In this document: one piece after another, positions 9,090 to 21,339 of the stretch | How the letters are laid out: every line of letters begins with the position of its first letter | How positions within the stretch are numbered: the first letter of the stretch is position 1 | NCBI RefSeq assembly: GCF_031143425.1 | Contig: NW_027150026.1 | Span: 85,001-149,000 of the forward strand | Reading direction: 5' to 3' | Length of the DNA stretch: 64,000 bases | Source: Pleurodeles waltl | Taxonomy: Eukaryota; Chordata; Amphibia; Caudata; Salamandridae | Translations under genes and position numbers: made by a program | Notes under the pieces: model-generated | The model's database searches: none | What the model was told of the DNA's origin: nothing | The model's input: only the letters and a program-made list of their open reading frames with translations

Positions 9090-9171
9090 GTAGTCGTGGC
9101 CGAGTGGTTAAGGCGATGGACTTGAAATCCATTGGGGTCTCCCCGCGTAGGTTCAAATCCTGCCGACTACG
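9090..9171 (+). tRNA. tRNA-Ser-TGA: tRNA-Ser(TGA), unit 4
   Basis: Consensus copy; anticodon 9123-9125. Confidence 0.95.
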
Positions 9172-9741
9172 TGCTACTTCACCTTTGGTGATATTTTATA
9201 CTTCATATTAAATGGCATCTGCACAAGCAGGCCGAATATAGCTATCACTCTCAATAGAGCTAAGGAAGGCGAAACACTGGGCAGGGAATGGGATCAAAAG
9301 AGTGGCCGGAGAAGGCATGAGACTACCTGTCTGGCACTCCTGCCACTTGTGCACCCCAGCTGTCGAGAAGACACATGTCGAGTAATAGCCAAGGAGATTG
9401 GGAAAGAACTTCAGTTATCATCTCGCCAGTAAGTTCCATCTGAGGTATCAGATGCATGAAGGAAGTAGCCTTATTGGGGCGTCTGACAGTGTCATTATTT
9501 TCCTAAAGTGTCATAACTGCATTCTTTTACAACCTCCTTTTTGCTTTTCTCTGGCCAGGAACATGAACTTTATAATAGTGCCTTTGAGTCACGTCAGTAT
9601 GCAGGTATGGACCGAGTGTATTTTTTGCAGTAGAACGGATAGGCAAAGATGGGAAGGCAGTGGAGCAGAGTGAACTGAGGGAAAGAAAAAGACTGCTGTG
9701 AGAGTGAGAACCTCAGCTTAAGTGGCAGCCACCCCTCGTGA

Positions 9742-9823
9742 GTAGTCGTGGCCGAGTGGTTAAGGCGATGGACTTGAAATCCATTGGGGTGTCCCCGCGC
9801 AGGTTCAAATCCTGCCGACTACG
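9742..9823 (+). tRNA. tRNA-Ser-TGA: Slot-3 tRNA-Ser switched to TGA, unit 4
   Basis: The anticodon at 9775-9777 is TGA instead of CGA, yet the slot-3 marks are kept: 'tgt' in the variable-arm loop and gcagg in the T stem. A single C-to-T change at position 34 explains it, rather than copying from the slot-2 gene. The gene is otherwise intact and should read UCA/UCG. Confidence 0.94.
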
Positions 9824-10997
9824 TCGGTGCTCTTTCACAATGATGTGTTAGGTTTTTCCTTGGATGCCTCCTTTCCCAGGAATAAGCATGTATTATTCAA
9901 CAACGTTGAGAGCACAGGTAAAACAAAGACAAGAATGTGAAACAATGCACTGTGCAATGCCAGCATGAAAACTCTCAAGGAGTACGCAGCCCAGGCCTAC
10001 AGCTTCTCAGACACTGTGTCTGTCTATTTTGGGGAGCTGCAGAGAAGCCTTGCCTGTGCTTTTCGAGCCTGCTGTCTGGGGTGAGTGCCTGGATAAATTG
10101 TTTTTGGGAAGGACAAGGCATCTAGCTCCTCTACAGGGGTCAATTTAGGAGGTTGGTGGGAAGCACAGGAAGGGGCAGGAAGGAAGCTCTCTGCTGTTGC
10201 TTCTCGGCCTAGGCAGAGCTGCAGGTGTGGTTAAAAAGGATTGGCGTTTGGCCAGGTCCCAGACCACAGTGCAACCTAGGGCAACAAGAGAGGTGAGGCT
10301 ACTGAGGCCCTTACCCTGAGCCTTCTGACCCCACCGCCCCTTTGGCCCCGATCGGCCACGATCGGCCAAAACCTCTCAATAAGGGCTAAAGGTGATTATT
10401 ATATATGCCTGAGTAACTTAGGGTCCCTCGCATAAATGGACTCCTGCTGAAGGAGCTCGCCTTTGCTTTGGGACTGGCCCAACACGGCCTTGCTCTCCTC
10501 AACAAACCTGCCACCAGCCAGGAGGCTGAATGGCTTGCAGAAGGACACTCCCAGGTATGCCCAAGCACTTCATTTGCATAGAGACTACCCTCTCTTGGGC
10601 CCGCCTCCACTCACCTATTAAGTAATGTGGCTAGAATATCAAGACAGAAAGAGGAGCAGGGCCTGACAGCCTTTCAAAGGCTCAACTGAGGTGCTGGGCT
10701 GACGGCTGGGATCACCAAAGCCTGGGATGACTCCAATATGGAAGCAGAAGCCTTAGGGCAAACAAAGGTCAGCAGTTGATGTGCTGTAAAGAAGAAGGGC
10801 TGCAGAGGGCCTCAGCAAAGCCTTCGGAATACTTGTGGATTGGCAGGAGTGCCTATATTTGTTTTTTGAGAAGCACCTTGCCAGTGCAAAGGATTGCTGA
10901 GGAAGAGGAAGGAGCAGAGCGGAATGACTGGAGCCAGTGAGGTTGCCTGTGAAGACATGAAGGGCTATGTTGAAAGGGGCACCGCTTGCAGAGCCAA

Positions 10998-11079
10998 GTA
11001 GTCGTTACCAAGTGGTTAAGGCGATGGACTAGATATCATTTGGCGTCTCCACGAGTATGTTCAAATCCTGCCGACTACG
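10998..11079 (+). pseudogene. tRNA-Ser pseudogene, unit 4
   Basis: Same decayed sequence as unit 2. Confidence 0.9.
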
Positions 11080-11685
11080 TCAGATGACATTTTTGGGATT
11101 CCTCTTCAGGGCCTCCTGCGTGGGAGAACAAGGGAGCAGCCTCTATGCAAAGCAGTCAGTAAAACAGAATATGAAGCAAAGACCATTAAAGCCACAGAAG
11201 AAAGATATGAACCCAGGCCAAATGCATCCTGCTCCCCCTCCCTCACCTGTCAGGCACTAGTCTGCAGAGAAACTGAACACGCCCACTCTCCTCCAAGGAG
11301 AATTCAGCTCAGGAAACGCCTAGCCACAGGCCCTAGATTGGACGAGGCACTTCTTTTCATACCTGTAAAGACCAACCCGTCTCTCTGTGGAGTCCATTCA
11401 TGGCCTCCAAGACAGAAGTTTTGCCATGGTGCCTATCGTGGCTGCCATCTCCCTGACGTTAAAACTACCACCTCTTCCGGCCTGATTTTTTTCCCCCGTC
11501 TCAAAACATGAACATACAAGGAGTGCTAATTTCACATGCATGCCTGCTTTTAGCTTGAGACGCTTTAGAAAGTCTTCAGTGGAATAGGAATGATGTATAG
11601 GAGAGCAGGGAAAATGGTCCAGTGAACGGAAAGAAAAAAGACTACGGATGGAGGTAAAGTGCCCTGTTGAGCTTCACTTGTGTGG

Positions 11686-11767
11686 GTAGTTGTGGCCGAG
11701 TGGTTAAGGCGATGGACTAGAAATCCATTGGGGTATCCCCGCGCAGGTTCGAATCCTGCCAACTACG
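11686..11767 (+). tRNA. tRNA-Ser-AGA: tRNA-Ser(AGA), unit 5
   Basis: Consensus copy; anticodon 11719-11721. Confidence 0.96.
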
Positions 11768-11989
11768 CTGTCCCTTTTGTGAACAGTATTTTCCCATAAT
11801 TCTTTGAAATACCTTCTGGCATAAATGCGGGCTCCAAAAGCAGGACTAATAGGGTCAGCGGCCTGGGAGGGCTCAAACTTTTGCCATTGTGGCCTTCCTC
11901 TCTAGAAAAGGACTGCTTCTGTCCAGAGGCTAGACCGCCAGCAGAAATAGAAACGAGCTACGTTGAAAATGGGCCATAGCTTTAACCAA

Positions 11990-12071
11990 GTAGTCGTGGC
12001 CGAGTGGTTAAGGCGATGGACTTGAAATCCATTGGGGTCTCCCCGCGTAGGTTCAAATCCTGCCGACTACG
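11990..12071 (+). tRNA. tRNA-Ser-TGA: tRNA-Ser(TGA), unit 5
   Basis: Consensus gene body; anticodon 12023-12025. The immediate 5' flank is taaccaag instead of taagcaag, which could affect the start site slightly. Confidence 0.95.
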
Positions 12072-12641
12072 TGCTACTTCACCTTTGGTGATATTTTATA
12101 CTTCATATTAAATGGCATCTGCACAAGCAGGCCGAATATAGCTATCACTCTCAATAGAGCTAAGGAAGGCGAAACACTGGGCAGGGAATGGGATCAAAAG
12201 AGTGGCCGGAGAAGGCATGAGACTACCTGTCTGGCACTCCTGCCACTTGTGCACCCCAGCTGTCGAGAAGACACATGTCGAGTAATAGCCAAGGAGATTG
12301 GGAAAGAACTTCAGTTATCATCTCGCCAGTAAGTTCCATCTGAGGTATCAGATGCATGAAGGAAGTAGCCTTATTGGGGCGTCTGACAGTGTCATTATTT
12401 TCCTAAAGTGTCATAACTGCATTCTTTTACAACCTCCTTTTTGCTTTTCTCTGGCCAGGAACATGAACTTTATAATAGTGCCTTTGAGTCACGTCAGTAT
12501 GCAGGTATGGACCGAGTGTATTTTTTGCAGTAGAACGGATAGGCAAAGATGGGAAGGCAGTGGAGCAGAGTGAACTGAGGGAAAGAAAAAGACTGCTGTG
12601 AGAGTGAGAACCTCAGCTTAAGTGGCAGCCACCCCTCGTGA

Positions 12642-12723
12642 GTAGTCGTGGCCGAGTGGTTAAGGCGATGGACTCGAAATCCATTGGGGTGTCCCCGCGC
12701 AGGTTCAAATCCTGCCGACTACG
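12642..12723 (+). tRNA. tRNA-Ser-CGA: tRNA-Ser(CGA), unit 5
   Basis: Consensus copy; anticodon 12675-12677. Confidence 0.95.
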
Positions 12724-13897
12724 TCGGTGCTCTTTCACAATGATGTGTTAGGTTTTTCCTTGGATGCCTCCTTTCCCAGGAATAAGCATGTATTATTCAA
12801 CAACGTTGAGAGCACAGGTAAAACAAAGACAAGAATGTGAAACAATGCACTGTGCAATGCCAGCATGAAAACTCTCAAGGAGTACGCTGCCCAGGCCTAC
12901 AGCTTCTCAGACACTGTGTCTGTCTATTTTGGGGAGCTGCAGAGAAGCCTTGCCTGTGCTTTTCGAGCCTGCTGTCTGGGGTGAGTGCCTGGATAAATTG
13001 TTGTTGGGAAGGACAAGGCAGCTAGCTCCTCTACAGGGGTCAATTTAGGAGGTTGGTGGGAAGCACAGGAAGGGGCAGGAAGGAAGCTCTCTGCTGTTGC
13101 TTCTCGGCCTAGGCAGAGCTGCAGGTGTGGTTAAAAAGGATTGGCGTTTGGCCAGGTCCCAGACCACAGTGCAACCTAGGGCAACAAGAGAGGTGAGGCT
13201 ACTGAGGCCCTTACCCTGAGCCTTCTGACCCCACCGCCCCTTTGGCCCCGATCGGCCACGATCGGCCAAAACCTCTCTATAAGGGCTAAAGGTGATTATT
13301 ATATATGCCTGAGTAACTTAGGGTCCCTCGCATAAATGGACTCCTGCTGAAGGAGCTCGCCTTTGCTTTGGGACTGGCCCAACACGGCCTTGCTCTCCTC
13401 AACAAACCTGCCACCAGCCAGGAGGCTGAATGGCTTGCAGAAGGACACTCCCAGGTATGCCCAAGCACTTCATTTGCATAGAGACTACCCTCTCTTGGGC
13501 CCGCCTCCACTCACCTATTAAGTAATGTGGCTAGAATATCAAGACAGAAAGAGGAGCAGGGCCTGACAGCCTTTCAAAGGCTCAACTGAGGTGCTGGGCT
13601 GACGGCTGGGATCACCAAAGCCTGGGATGACTCCAATATGGAAGCAGAAGCCTTAGGGCAAACAAAGGTCAGCAGTTGATGTGCTGTAAAGAAGAAGGGC
13701 TGCAGAGGGCCTCAGCAAAGCCTTCGGAATACTTGTGGATTGGCAGGAGTGCCTATATTTGTTTTTTGAGAAGCACCTTGCCAGTGCAAAGGATTGCTGA
13801 GGAAGAGGAAGGAGCAGAGCGGAATGACTGGAGCCAGTGAGGTTGCCTGTGAAGACATGAAGGGCTATGTTGAAAGGGGCACCGCTTGCAGAGCCAA

Positions 13898-13979
13898 GTA
13901 GTCGTTACCAAGTGGTTAAGGCGATGGACTAGATATCATTTGGCGTCTCCACGAGTATGTTCAAATCCTGCCGACTACG
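13898..13979 (+). pseudogene. tRNA-Ser pseudogene, unit 5
   Basis: Same decayed sequence as unit 2. Confidence 0.9.
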
Positions 13980-14584
13980 TCAGATGACATTTTTGGGATT
14001 CCTCTTCAGGGCCTCCTGCGTGGGAGAACAAGGGAGCAGCCTCTATGCAAAGCAGTCAGTAAAACAGAATATGAAGCAAAGACCATTAAAGCCACAGAAG
14101 AAAGATATGAACCCAGGCCAAATGCATCCTGCTCCCCCTCCCTCACCTGTCAGGCACTAGTCTGCAGAGAAACTGAACACGCCCACTCTCCTCCAAGGAG
14201 AATTCAGCTCAGGAAACGCCTAGCCACAGGCCCTAGATTGGACGAGGCACTTCTTTTCATACCTGTAAAGACCAACCCGTCTCTCTGTGGAGTCCATTCA
14301 TGGCCTCCAAGACAGAAGTTTTGCCATGGTGCCTATCGTGGCTGCCATCTCCCTGACGTTAAAGCTACCACCTCTTCCGGCCTGATTTTTTTCCCCCGTC
14401 TCAAAACATGAACATACAAGGAGTGCTAATTTCACATGCATGCCTGCTTTTAGCTTGAGACGCTTTAGAAAGTCTTCTGTGGAATAGGAATGATGTATAG
14501 GAGAGCAGGGAAAATGGTCCAGTGAACGGAAAAAAAAAGACTACGGATGGAGGTAAAGTGCCCTGTTGAGATTCACTTGTGTGG

Positions 14585-14666
14585 GTAGTTGTGGCCGAGT
14601 GGTTAAGGCGATGGACTAGAAATCCATTGGGGTATCCCCGCGCAGGTTCGAATCCTGCCAACTACG
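14585..14666 (+). tRNA. tRNA-Ser-AGA: tRNA-Ser(AGA), unit 6
   Basis: Consensus copy; anticodon 14618-14620. Confidence 0.96.
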
Positions 14667-14888
14667 CTGTCCCTTTTGTGAACAGTATTTTCCCATAATT
14701 CTTTGAAATACCTTCTGGCATAAATGCGGGCTCCAAAAGCAGGACTAATAGGGTCAGCGGCCTGGGAGGGCTCAAACTTTTGCCATTGTGGCCTTCCTCT
14801 CTAGAAAAGGACTGCTTCTGTCCAGAGGCTAGACCGCCAGCAGAAATAGAAACGAGCTACGTTGAAAATGGACCATAGCTTTAAGCAA

Positions 14889-14970
14889 GTAGTCGTGGCC
14901 GAGTGGTTAAGGCGATGGACTTGAAATCCATTGGGGTCTCCCCGCGTAGGTTCAAATCCTGCCGACTACG
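14889..14970 (+). tRNA. tRNA-Ser-TGA: tRNA-Ser(TGA), unit 6
   Basis: Consensus copy; anticodon 14922-14924. Confidence 0.95.
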
Positions 14971-15540
14971 TGCTACTTCACCTTTGGTGATATTTTATAC
15001 TTCATATTAAATGGCATCTGCACAAGCAGGCCGAATATAGCTATCACTCTCAATAGAGCTAAGGAAGGCGAAACACTGGGCAGGGAATGGGATCAAAAGA
15101 GTGGCCGGAGAAGGCATGAGACTACCTGTCTGGCACTCCTGCCACTTGTGCACCCCAGCTGTCGAGAAGACACATGTCGAGTAATAGCCAAGGAGATTGG
15201 GAAAGAACTTCAGTTATCATCTCGCCAGTAAGTTCCATCTGAGGTATCAGATGCATGAAGGAAGTAGCCTTATTGGGGCGTCTGACAGTGTCATTATTTT
15301 CCTAAAGTGTCATAACTGCATTCTTTTACAACCTCCTTTTTGCTTTTCTCTGGCCAGGAACATGAACTTTATAATAGTGCCTTTGAGTCACGTCAGTATG
15401 CAGGTATGGACCGAGTGTATTTTTTGCAGAAGAACGGATAGGCAAAGATGGGAAGGCAGTGGAGCAGAGTGAACTGAGGGAAAGAAAAAGACTGCTGTGA
15501 GAGTGAGAACCTCAGCTTAAGTGGCAGCCACCCCTCGTGA

Positions 15541-15622
15541 GTAGTCGTGGCCGAGTGGTTAAGGCGATGGACTCGAAATCCATTGGGGTGTCCCCGCGCA
15601 GGTTCAAATCCTGCCGACTACG
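15541..15622 (+). tRNA. tRNA-Ser-CGA: tRNA-Ser(CGA), unit 6
   Basis: Consensus copy; anticodon 15574-15576. Confidence 0.95.
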
Positions 15623-16796
15623 TCGGTGCTCTTTCACAATGATGTGTTAGGTTTTTCCTTGGATGCCTCCTTTCCCAGGAATAAGCATGTATTATTCAAC
15701 AACGTTGAGAGCACAGGTAAAACAAAGACAAGAATGTGAAACAATGCACTGTGCAATGCCAGCATGAAAACTCTCAAGGAGTACGCTGCCCAGGCCTACA
15801 GCTTCTCAGACACTGTATCTGTCTATTTTGGGGAGCTGCAGAGAAGCCTTGCCTGTGCTTTTCGAGCCTGCTGTCTGGGGTGAGTGCCTGGATAAATTGT
15901 TGTTGGGAAGGACAAGGCAGCTAGCTCCTCTACAGGGGTCAATTTAGGAGGTTGGTGGGAAGCACAGGAAGGGGCAGGAAGGAAGCTCTCTGCTGTTGCT
16001 TCTCGGCCTAGGCAGAGCTGCAGGTGTGGTTAAAAAGGATTGGCGTTTGGCCAGGTCCCAGACCACAGTGCAACCTAGGGCAACAAGAGAGGTGAGGCTA
16101 CTGAGGCCCTTACCCTGAGCCTTCTGACCCCACCGCCCCTTTGGCCCCGATCGGCCACGATCGGCCAAAACCTCTCTATAAGGGCTAAAGGTGATTATTA
16201 TATATGCCTGAGTAACTTAGGGTCCCTCGCATAAATGGACTCCTGCTGAAGGAGCTCGCCTTTGCTTTGGGACTGGCCCAACACGGCCTTGCTCTCCTCA
16301 ACAAACCTGCCACCAGCCAGGAGGCTGAATGGCTTGCAGAAGGACACTCCCAGGTATGCCCAAGCACTTCATTTGCATAGAGACTACCCTCTCTTGGGCC
16401 CGCCTCCACTCACCTATTAAGTAATGTGGCTAGAATATCAAGACAGAAAGAGGAGCAGGGCCTGACAGCCTTTCAAAGGCTCAACTGAGGTGCTGGGCTG
16501 ACGGCTGGGATCACCAAAGCCTGGGATGACTCCAATATGGAAGCAGAAGCCTTAGGGCAAACAAAGGTCAGCAGTTGATGTGCTGTAAAGAAGAAGGGCT
16601 GCAGAGGGCCTCAGCAAAGCCTTCGGAATACTTGTGGATTGGCAGGAGTGCCTATATTTGTTTTTTGAGAAGCACCTTGCCAGTGCAAAGGATTGCTGAG
16701 GAAGAGGAAGGAGCAGAGCGGAATGACTGGAGCCAGTGAGGTTGCCTGTGAAGACATGAAGGGCTATGTTGAAAGGGGCACCGCTTGCAGAGCCAA

Positions 16797-16878
16797 GTAG
16801 TCGTTACCAAGTGGTTAAGGCGATGGACTAGATATCATTTGGCGTCTCCACGAGTATGTTCAAATCCTGCCGACTACG
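16797..16878 (+). pseudogene. tRNA-Ser pseudogene, unit 6
   Basis: Same decayed sequence as unit 2. Confidence 0.9.
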
Positions 16879-17483
16879 TCAGATGACATTTTTGGGATTC
16901 CTCTTCAGGGCCTCCTGCGTGGGAGAACAAGGGAGCAGCCTCTATGCAAAGCAGTCAGTAAAACAGAATATGAAGCAAAGACCATTAAAGCCACAGAAGA
17001 AAGATATGAACCCAGGCCAAATGCATCCTGCTCCCCCTCCCTCACCTGTCAGGCACTAGTCTGCAGAGAAACTGAACACGCCCACTCTCCTCCAAGGAGA
17101 ATTCAGCTCAGGAAACGCCTAGCCACAGGCCCTAGATTGGACGAGGCACTTCTTTTCATACCTGTAAAGACCAACCCGTCTCTCTGTGGAGTCCATTCAT
17201 GGCCTCCAAGACAGAAGTTTTGCCATGGTGCCTATCGTGGCTGCCATCTCCCTGACGTTAAAGCTACCACCTCTTCCGGCCTGATTTTTTTCCCCCGTCT
17301 CAAAACATGAACATACAAGGAGTGCTAATTTCACATGCATGCCTGCTTTTAGCTTGAGACGCTTTAGAAAGTCTTCTGTGGAATAGGAATGATGTATAGG
17401 AGAGCAGGGAAAATGGTCCAGTGAACGGAAAAAAAAAGACTACGGATGGAGGTAAAGTGCCCTGTTGAGATTCACTTGTGTGG

Positions 17484-17565
17484 GTAGTTGTGGCCGAGTG
17501 GTTAAGGCGATGGACTAGAAATCCATTGGGGTATCCCCGCGCAGGTTCGAATCCTGCCAACTACG
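17484..17565 (+). tRNA. tRNA-Ser-AGA: tRNA-Ser(AGA), unit 7
   Basis: Consensus copy; anticodon 17517-17519. Confidence 0.96.
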
Positions 17566-17787
17566 CTGTCCCTTTTGTGAACAGTATTTTCCCATAATTC
17601 TTTGAAATACCTTCTGGCATAAATGCGGGCTCCAAAAGCAGGACTAATAGGGTCAGCGGCCTGGGAGGGCTCAAACTTTTGCCATTGTGGCCTTCCTCTC
17701 TAGAAAAGGACTGCTTCTGTCCAGAGGCTAGACCGCCAGCAGAAATAGAAACGAGCTACGTTGAAAATGGACCATAGCTTTAAGCAA

Positions 17788-17869
17788 GTAGTCGTGGCCG
17801 AGTGGTTAAGGCGATGGACTTGAAATCCATTGGGGTCTCCCCGCGTAGGTTCAAATCCTGCCGACTACG
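17788..17869 (+). tRNA. tRNA-Ser-TGA: tRNA-Ser(TGA), unit 7
   Basis: Consensus copy; anticodon 17821-17823. Confidence 0.95.
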
Positions 17870-18439
17870 TGCTACTTCACCTTTGGTGATATTTTATACT
17901 TCATATTAAATGGCATCTGCACAAGCAGGCCGAATATAGCTATCACTCTCAATAGAGCTAAGGAAGGCGAAACACTGGGCAGGGAATGGGATCAAAAGAG
18001 TGGCCGGAGAAGGCATGAGACTACCTGTCTGGCACTCCTGCCACTTGTGCACCCCAGCTGTCGAGAAGACACATGTCGAGTAATAGCCAAGGAGATTGGG
18101 AAAGAACTTCAGTTATCATCTCGCCAGTAAGTTCCATCTGAGGTATCAGATGCATGAAGGAAGTAGCCTTATTGGGGCGTCTGACAGTGTCATTATTTTC
18201 CTAAAGTGTCATAACTGCATTCTTTTACAACCTCCTTTTTGCTTTTCTCTGGCCAGGAACATGAACTTTATAATAGTGCCTTTGAGTCACGTCAGTATGC
18301 AGGTATGGACCGAGTGTATTTTTTGCAGTAGAACGGATAGGCAAAGATGGGAAGGCAGTGGAGCAGAGTGAACTGAGGGAAAGAAAAAGACTGCTGTGAG
18401 AGTGAGAACCTCAGCTTAAGTGGCAGCCACCCCTCGTGA

Positions 18440-18521
18440 GTAGTCGTGGCCGAGTGGTTAAGGCGATGGACTCGAAATCCATTGGGGTGTCCCCGCGCAG
18501 GTTCAAATCCTGCCGACTACG
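18440..18521 (+). tRNA. tRNA-Ser-CGA: tRNA-Ser(CGA), unit 7
   Basis: Consensus copy; anticodon 18473-18475. Confidence 0.95.
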
Positions 18522-19695
18522 TCGGTGCTCTTTCACAATGATGTGTTAGGTTTTTCCTTGGATGCCTCCTTTCCCAGGAATAAGCATGTATTATTCAACA
18601 ACGTTGAGAGCACAGGTAAAACAAAGACAAGAATGTGAAACAATGCACTGTGCAATGCCAGCATGAAAACTCTCAAGGAGTACGCTGCCCAGGCCTACAG
18701 CTTCTCAGACACTGTATCTGTCTATTTTGGGGAGCTGCAGAGAAGCCTTGCCTGTGCTTTTCGAGCCTGCTGTCTGGGGTGAGTGCCTGGATAAATTGTT
18801 GTTGGGAAGGACAAGGCAGCTAGCTCCTCTACAGGGGTCAATTTAGGAGGTTGGTGGGAAGCACAGGAAGGGGCAGGAAGGAAGCTCTCTGCTGTTGCTT
18901 CTCGGCCTAGGCAGAGCTGCAGGTGTGGTTAAAAAGGATTGGCGTTTGGCCAGGTCCCAGACCACAGTGCAACCTAGGGCAACAAGAGAGGTGAGGCTAC
19001 TGAGGCCCTTACCCTGAGCCTTCTGACCCCACCGCCCCTTTGGCCCCGATCGGCCACGATCGGCCAAAACCTCTCTATAAGGGCTAAAGGTGATTATTAT
19101 ATATGCCTGAGTAACTTAGGGTCCCTCGCATAAATGGACTCCTGCTGAAGGAGCTCGCCTTTGCTTTGGGACTGGCCCAACACGGCCTTGCTCTCCTCAA
19201 CAAACCTGCCACCAGCCAGGAGGCTGAATGGCTTGCAGAAGGACACTCCCAGGTATGCCCAAGCACTTCATTTGCATAGAGACTACCCTCTCTTGGGCCC
19301 GCCTCCACTCACCTATTAAGTAATGTGGCTAGAATATCAAGACAGAAAGAGGAGCAGGGCCTGACAGCCTTTCAAAGGCTCAACTGAGGTGCTGGGCTGA
19401 CGGCTGGGATCACCAAAGCCTGGGATGACTCCAATATGGAAGCAGAAGCCTTAGGGCAAACAAAGGTCAGCAGTTGATGTGCTGTAAAGAAGAAGGGCTG
19501 CAGAGGGCCTCAGCAAAGCCTTCGGAATACTTGTGGATTGGCAGGAGTGCCTATATTTGTTTTTTGAGAAGCACCTTGCCAGTGCAAAGGATTGCTGAGG
19601 AAGAGGAAGGAGCAGAGCGGAATGACTGGAGCCAGTGAGGTTGCCTGTGAAGACATGAAGGGCTATGTTGAAAGGGGCACCGCTTGCAGAGCCAA

Positions 19696-19777
19696 GTAGT
19701 CGTTACCAAGTGGTTAAGGCGATGGACTAGATATCATTTGGCGTCTCCACGAGTATGTTCAAATCCTGCCGACTACG
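19696..19777 (+). pseudogene. tRNA-Ser pseudogene, unit 7
   Basis: Same decayed sequence as unit 2. Confidence 0.9.
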
Positions 19778-20383
19778 TCAGATGACATTTTTGGGATTCC
19801 TCTTCAGGGCCTCCTGCGTGGGAGAACAAGGGAGCAGCCTCTATGCAAAGCAGTCAGTAAAACAGAATATGAAGCAAAGACCATTAAAGCCACAGAAGAA
19901 AGATATGAACCCAGGCCAAATGCATCCTGCTCCCCCTCCCTCACCTGTCAGGCACTAGTCTGCAGAGAAACTGAACACGCCCACTCTCCTCCAAGGAGAA
20001 TTCAGCTCAGGAAACGCCTAGCCACAGGCCCTAGATTGGACGAGGCACTTCTTTTCATACCTGTAAAGACCAACCCGTCTCTCTGTGGAGTCCATTCATG
20101 GCCTCCAAGACAGAAGTTTTGCCATGGTGCCTATCGTGGCTGCCATCTCCCTGACGTTAAAGCTACCACCTCTTCCGGCCTGATTTTTTTCCCCCGTCTC
20201 AAAACATGAACATACAAGGAGTGCTAATTTCACATGCATGCCTGCTTTTAGCTTGAGACGCTTTAGAAAGTCTTCTGTGGAATAGGAATGATGTATAGGA
20301 GAGCAGGGAAAATGGTCCAGTGAACGGAAAGAAAAAAGACTACGGATGGAGGTAAAGTGCCCTGTTGAGATTCACTTGTGTGG

Positions 20384-20465
20384 GTAGTTGTGGCCGAGTG
20401 GTTAAGGCGATGGACTAGAAATCCATTGGGGTATCCCCGCGCAGGTTCGAATCCTGCCAACTACG
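20384..20465 (+). tRNA. tRNA-Ser-AGA: tRNA-Ser(AGA), unit 8
   Basis: Consensus copy; anticodon 20417-20419. Confidence 0.96.
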
Positions 20466-20687
20466 CTGTCCCTTTTGTGAACAGTATTTTCCCATAATTC
20501 TTTGAAATACCTTCTGGCATAAATGCGGGCTCCAAAAGCAGGACTAATAGGGTCAGCGGCCTGGGAGGGCTCAAACTTTTGCCATTGTGGCCTTCCTCTC
20601 TAGAAAAGGACTGCTTCTGTCCAGAGGCTAGACCGCCAGCAGAAATAGAAACGAGCTACGTTGAAAATGGACCATAGCTTTAAGCAA

Positions 20688-20769
20688 GTAGTCGTGGCCG
20701 AGTGGTTAAGGCGATGGACTTGAAATCCATTGGGGTCTCCCCGCGTAGGTTCAAATCCTGCCGACTACG
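20688..20769 (+). tRNA. tRNA-Ser-TGA: tRNA-Ser(TGA), unit 8
   Basis: Consensus copy; anticodon 20721-20723. Confidence 0.95.
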
Positions 20770-21339
20770 TGCTACTTCACCTTTGGTGATATTTTATACT
20801 TCATATTAAATGGCATCTGCACAAGCAGGCCGAATATAGCTATCACTCTCAATAGAGCTAAGGAAGGCGAAACACTGGGCAGGGAATGGGATCAAAAGAG
20901 TGGCCGGAGAAGGCATGAGACTACCTGTCTGGCACTCCTGCCACTTGTGCACCCCAGCTGTCGAGAAGACACATGTCGAGTAATAGCCAAGGAGATTGGG
21001 AAAGAACTTCAGTTATCATCTCGCCAGTAAGTTCCATCTGAGGTATCAGATGCATGAAGGAAGTAGCCTTATTGGGGCGTCTGACAGTGTCATTATTTTC
21101 CTAAAGTGTCATAACTGCATTCTTTTACAACCTCCTTTTTGCTTTTCTCTGGCCAGGAACATGAACTTTATAATAGTGCCTTTGAGTCACGTCAGTATGC
21201 AGGTATGGACCGAGTGTATTTTTTGCAGTAGAACGGATAGGCAAAGATGGGAAGGCAGTGGAGCAGAGTGAACTGAGGGAAAGAAAAAGACTGCTGTGAG
21301 AGTGAGAACCTCAGCTTAAGTGGCAGCCACCCTTCGTGA

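Larger units (their letters stand above)
8671..11570 (+). repeat. Repeat unit 4 (2,900 bp)
   Basis: First unit with the duplicated 10-bp element (10349-10368). Carries the slot-3 anticodon switch plus a linked spacer haplotype (gtgtctg, tgtttttggg, ggcatctag) shared with units 10, 11 and 17. Confidence 0.97.
11571..14470 (+). repeat. Repeat unit 5 (2,900 bp)
   Basis: Duplicated 10-bp element and 'gtgtctg' spacer variant. Private changes near its start (cttcagtgg, gagcttcac) and just upstream of the TGA gene (gggccatagc, taaccaag). Confidence 0.97.
14471..17369 (+). repeat. Repeat unit 6 (2,899 bp)
   Basis: Duplicated 10-bp element. The interrupted A-run upstream of the AGA gene has lost its G and become nine As, an event shared only with the next unit. 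Private gcagaag (gcagtag elsewhere) in the 502-1071-type spacer. Confidence 0.97.
17370..20268 (+). repeat. Repeat unit 7 (2,899 bp)
   Basis: Duplicated 10-bp element and the same nine-A run as unit 6, marking the two as recent twins. Confidence 0.97.
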
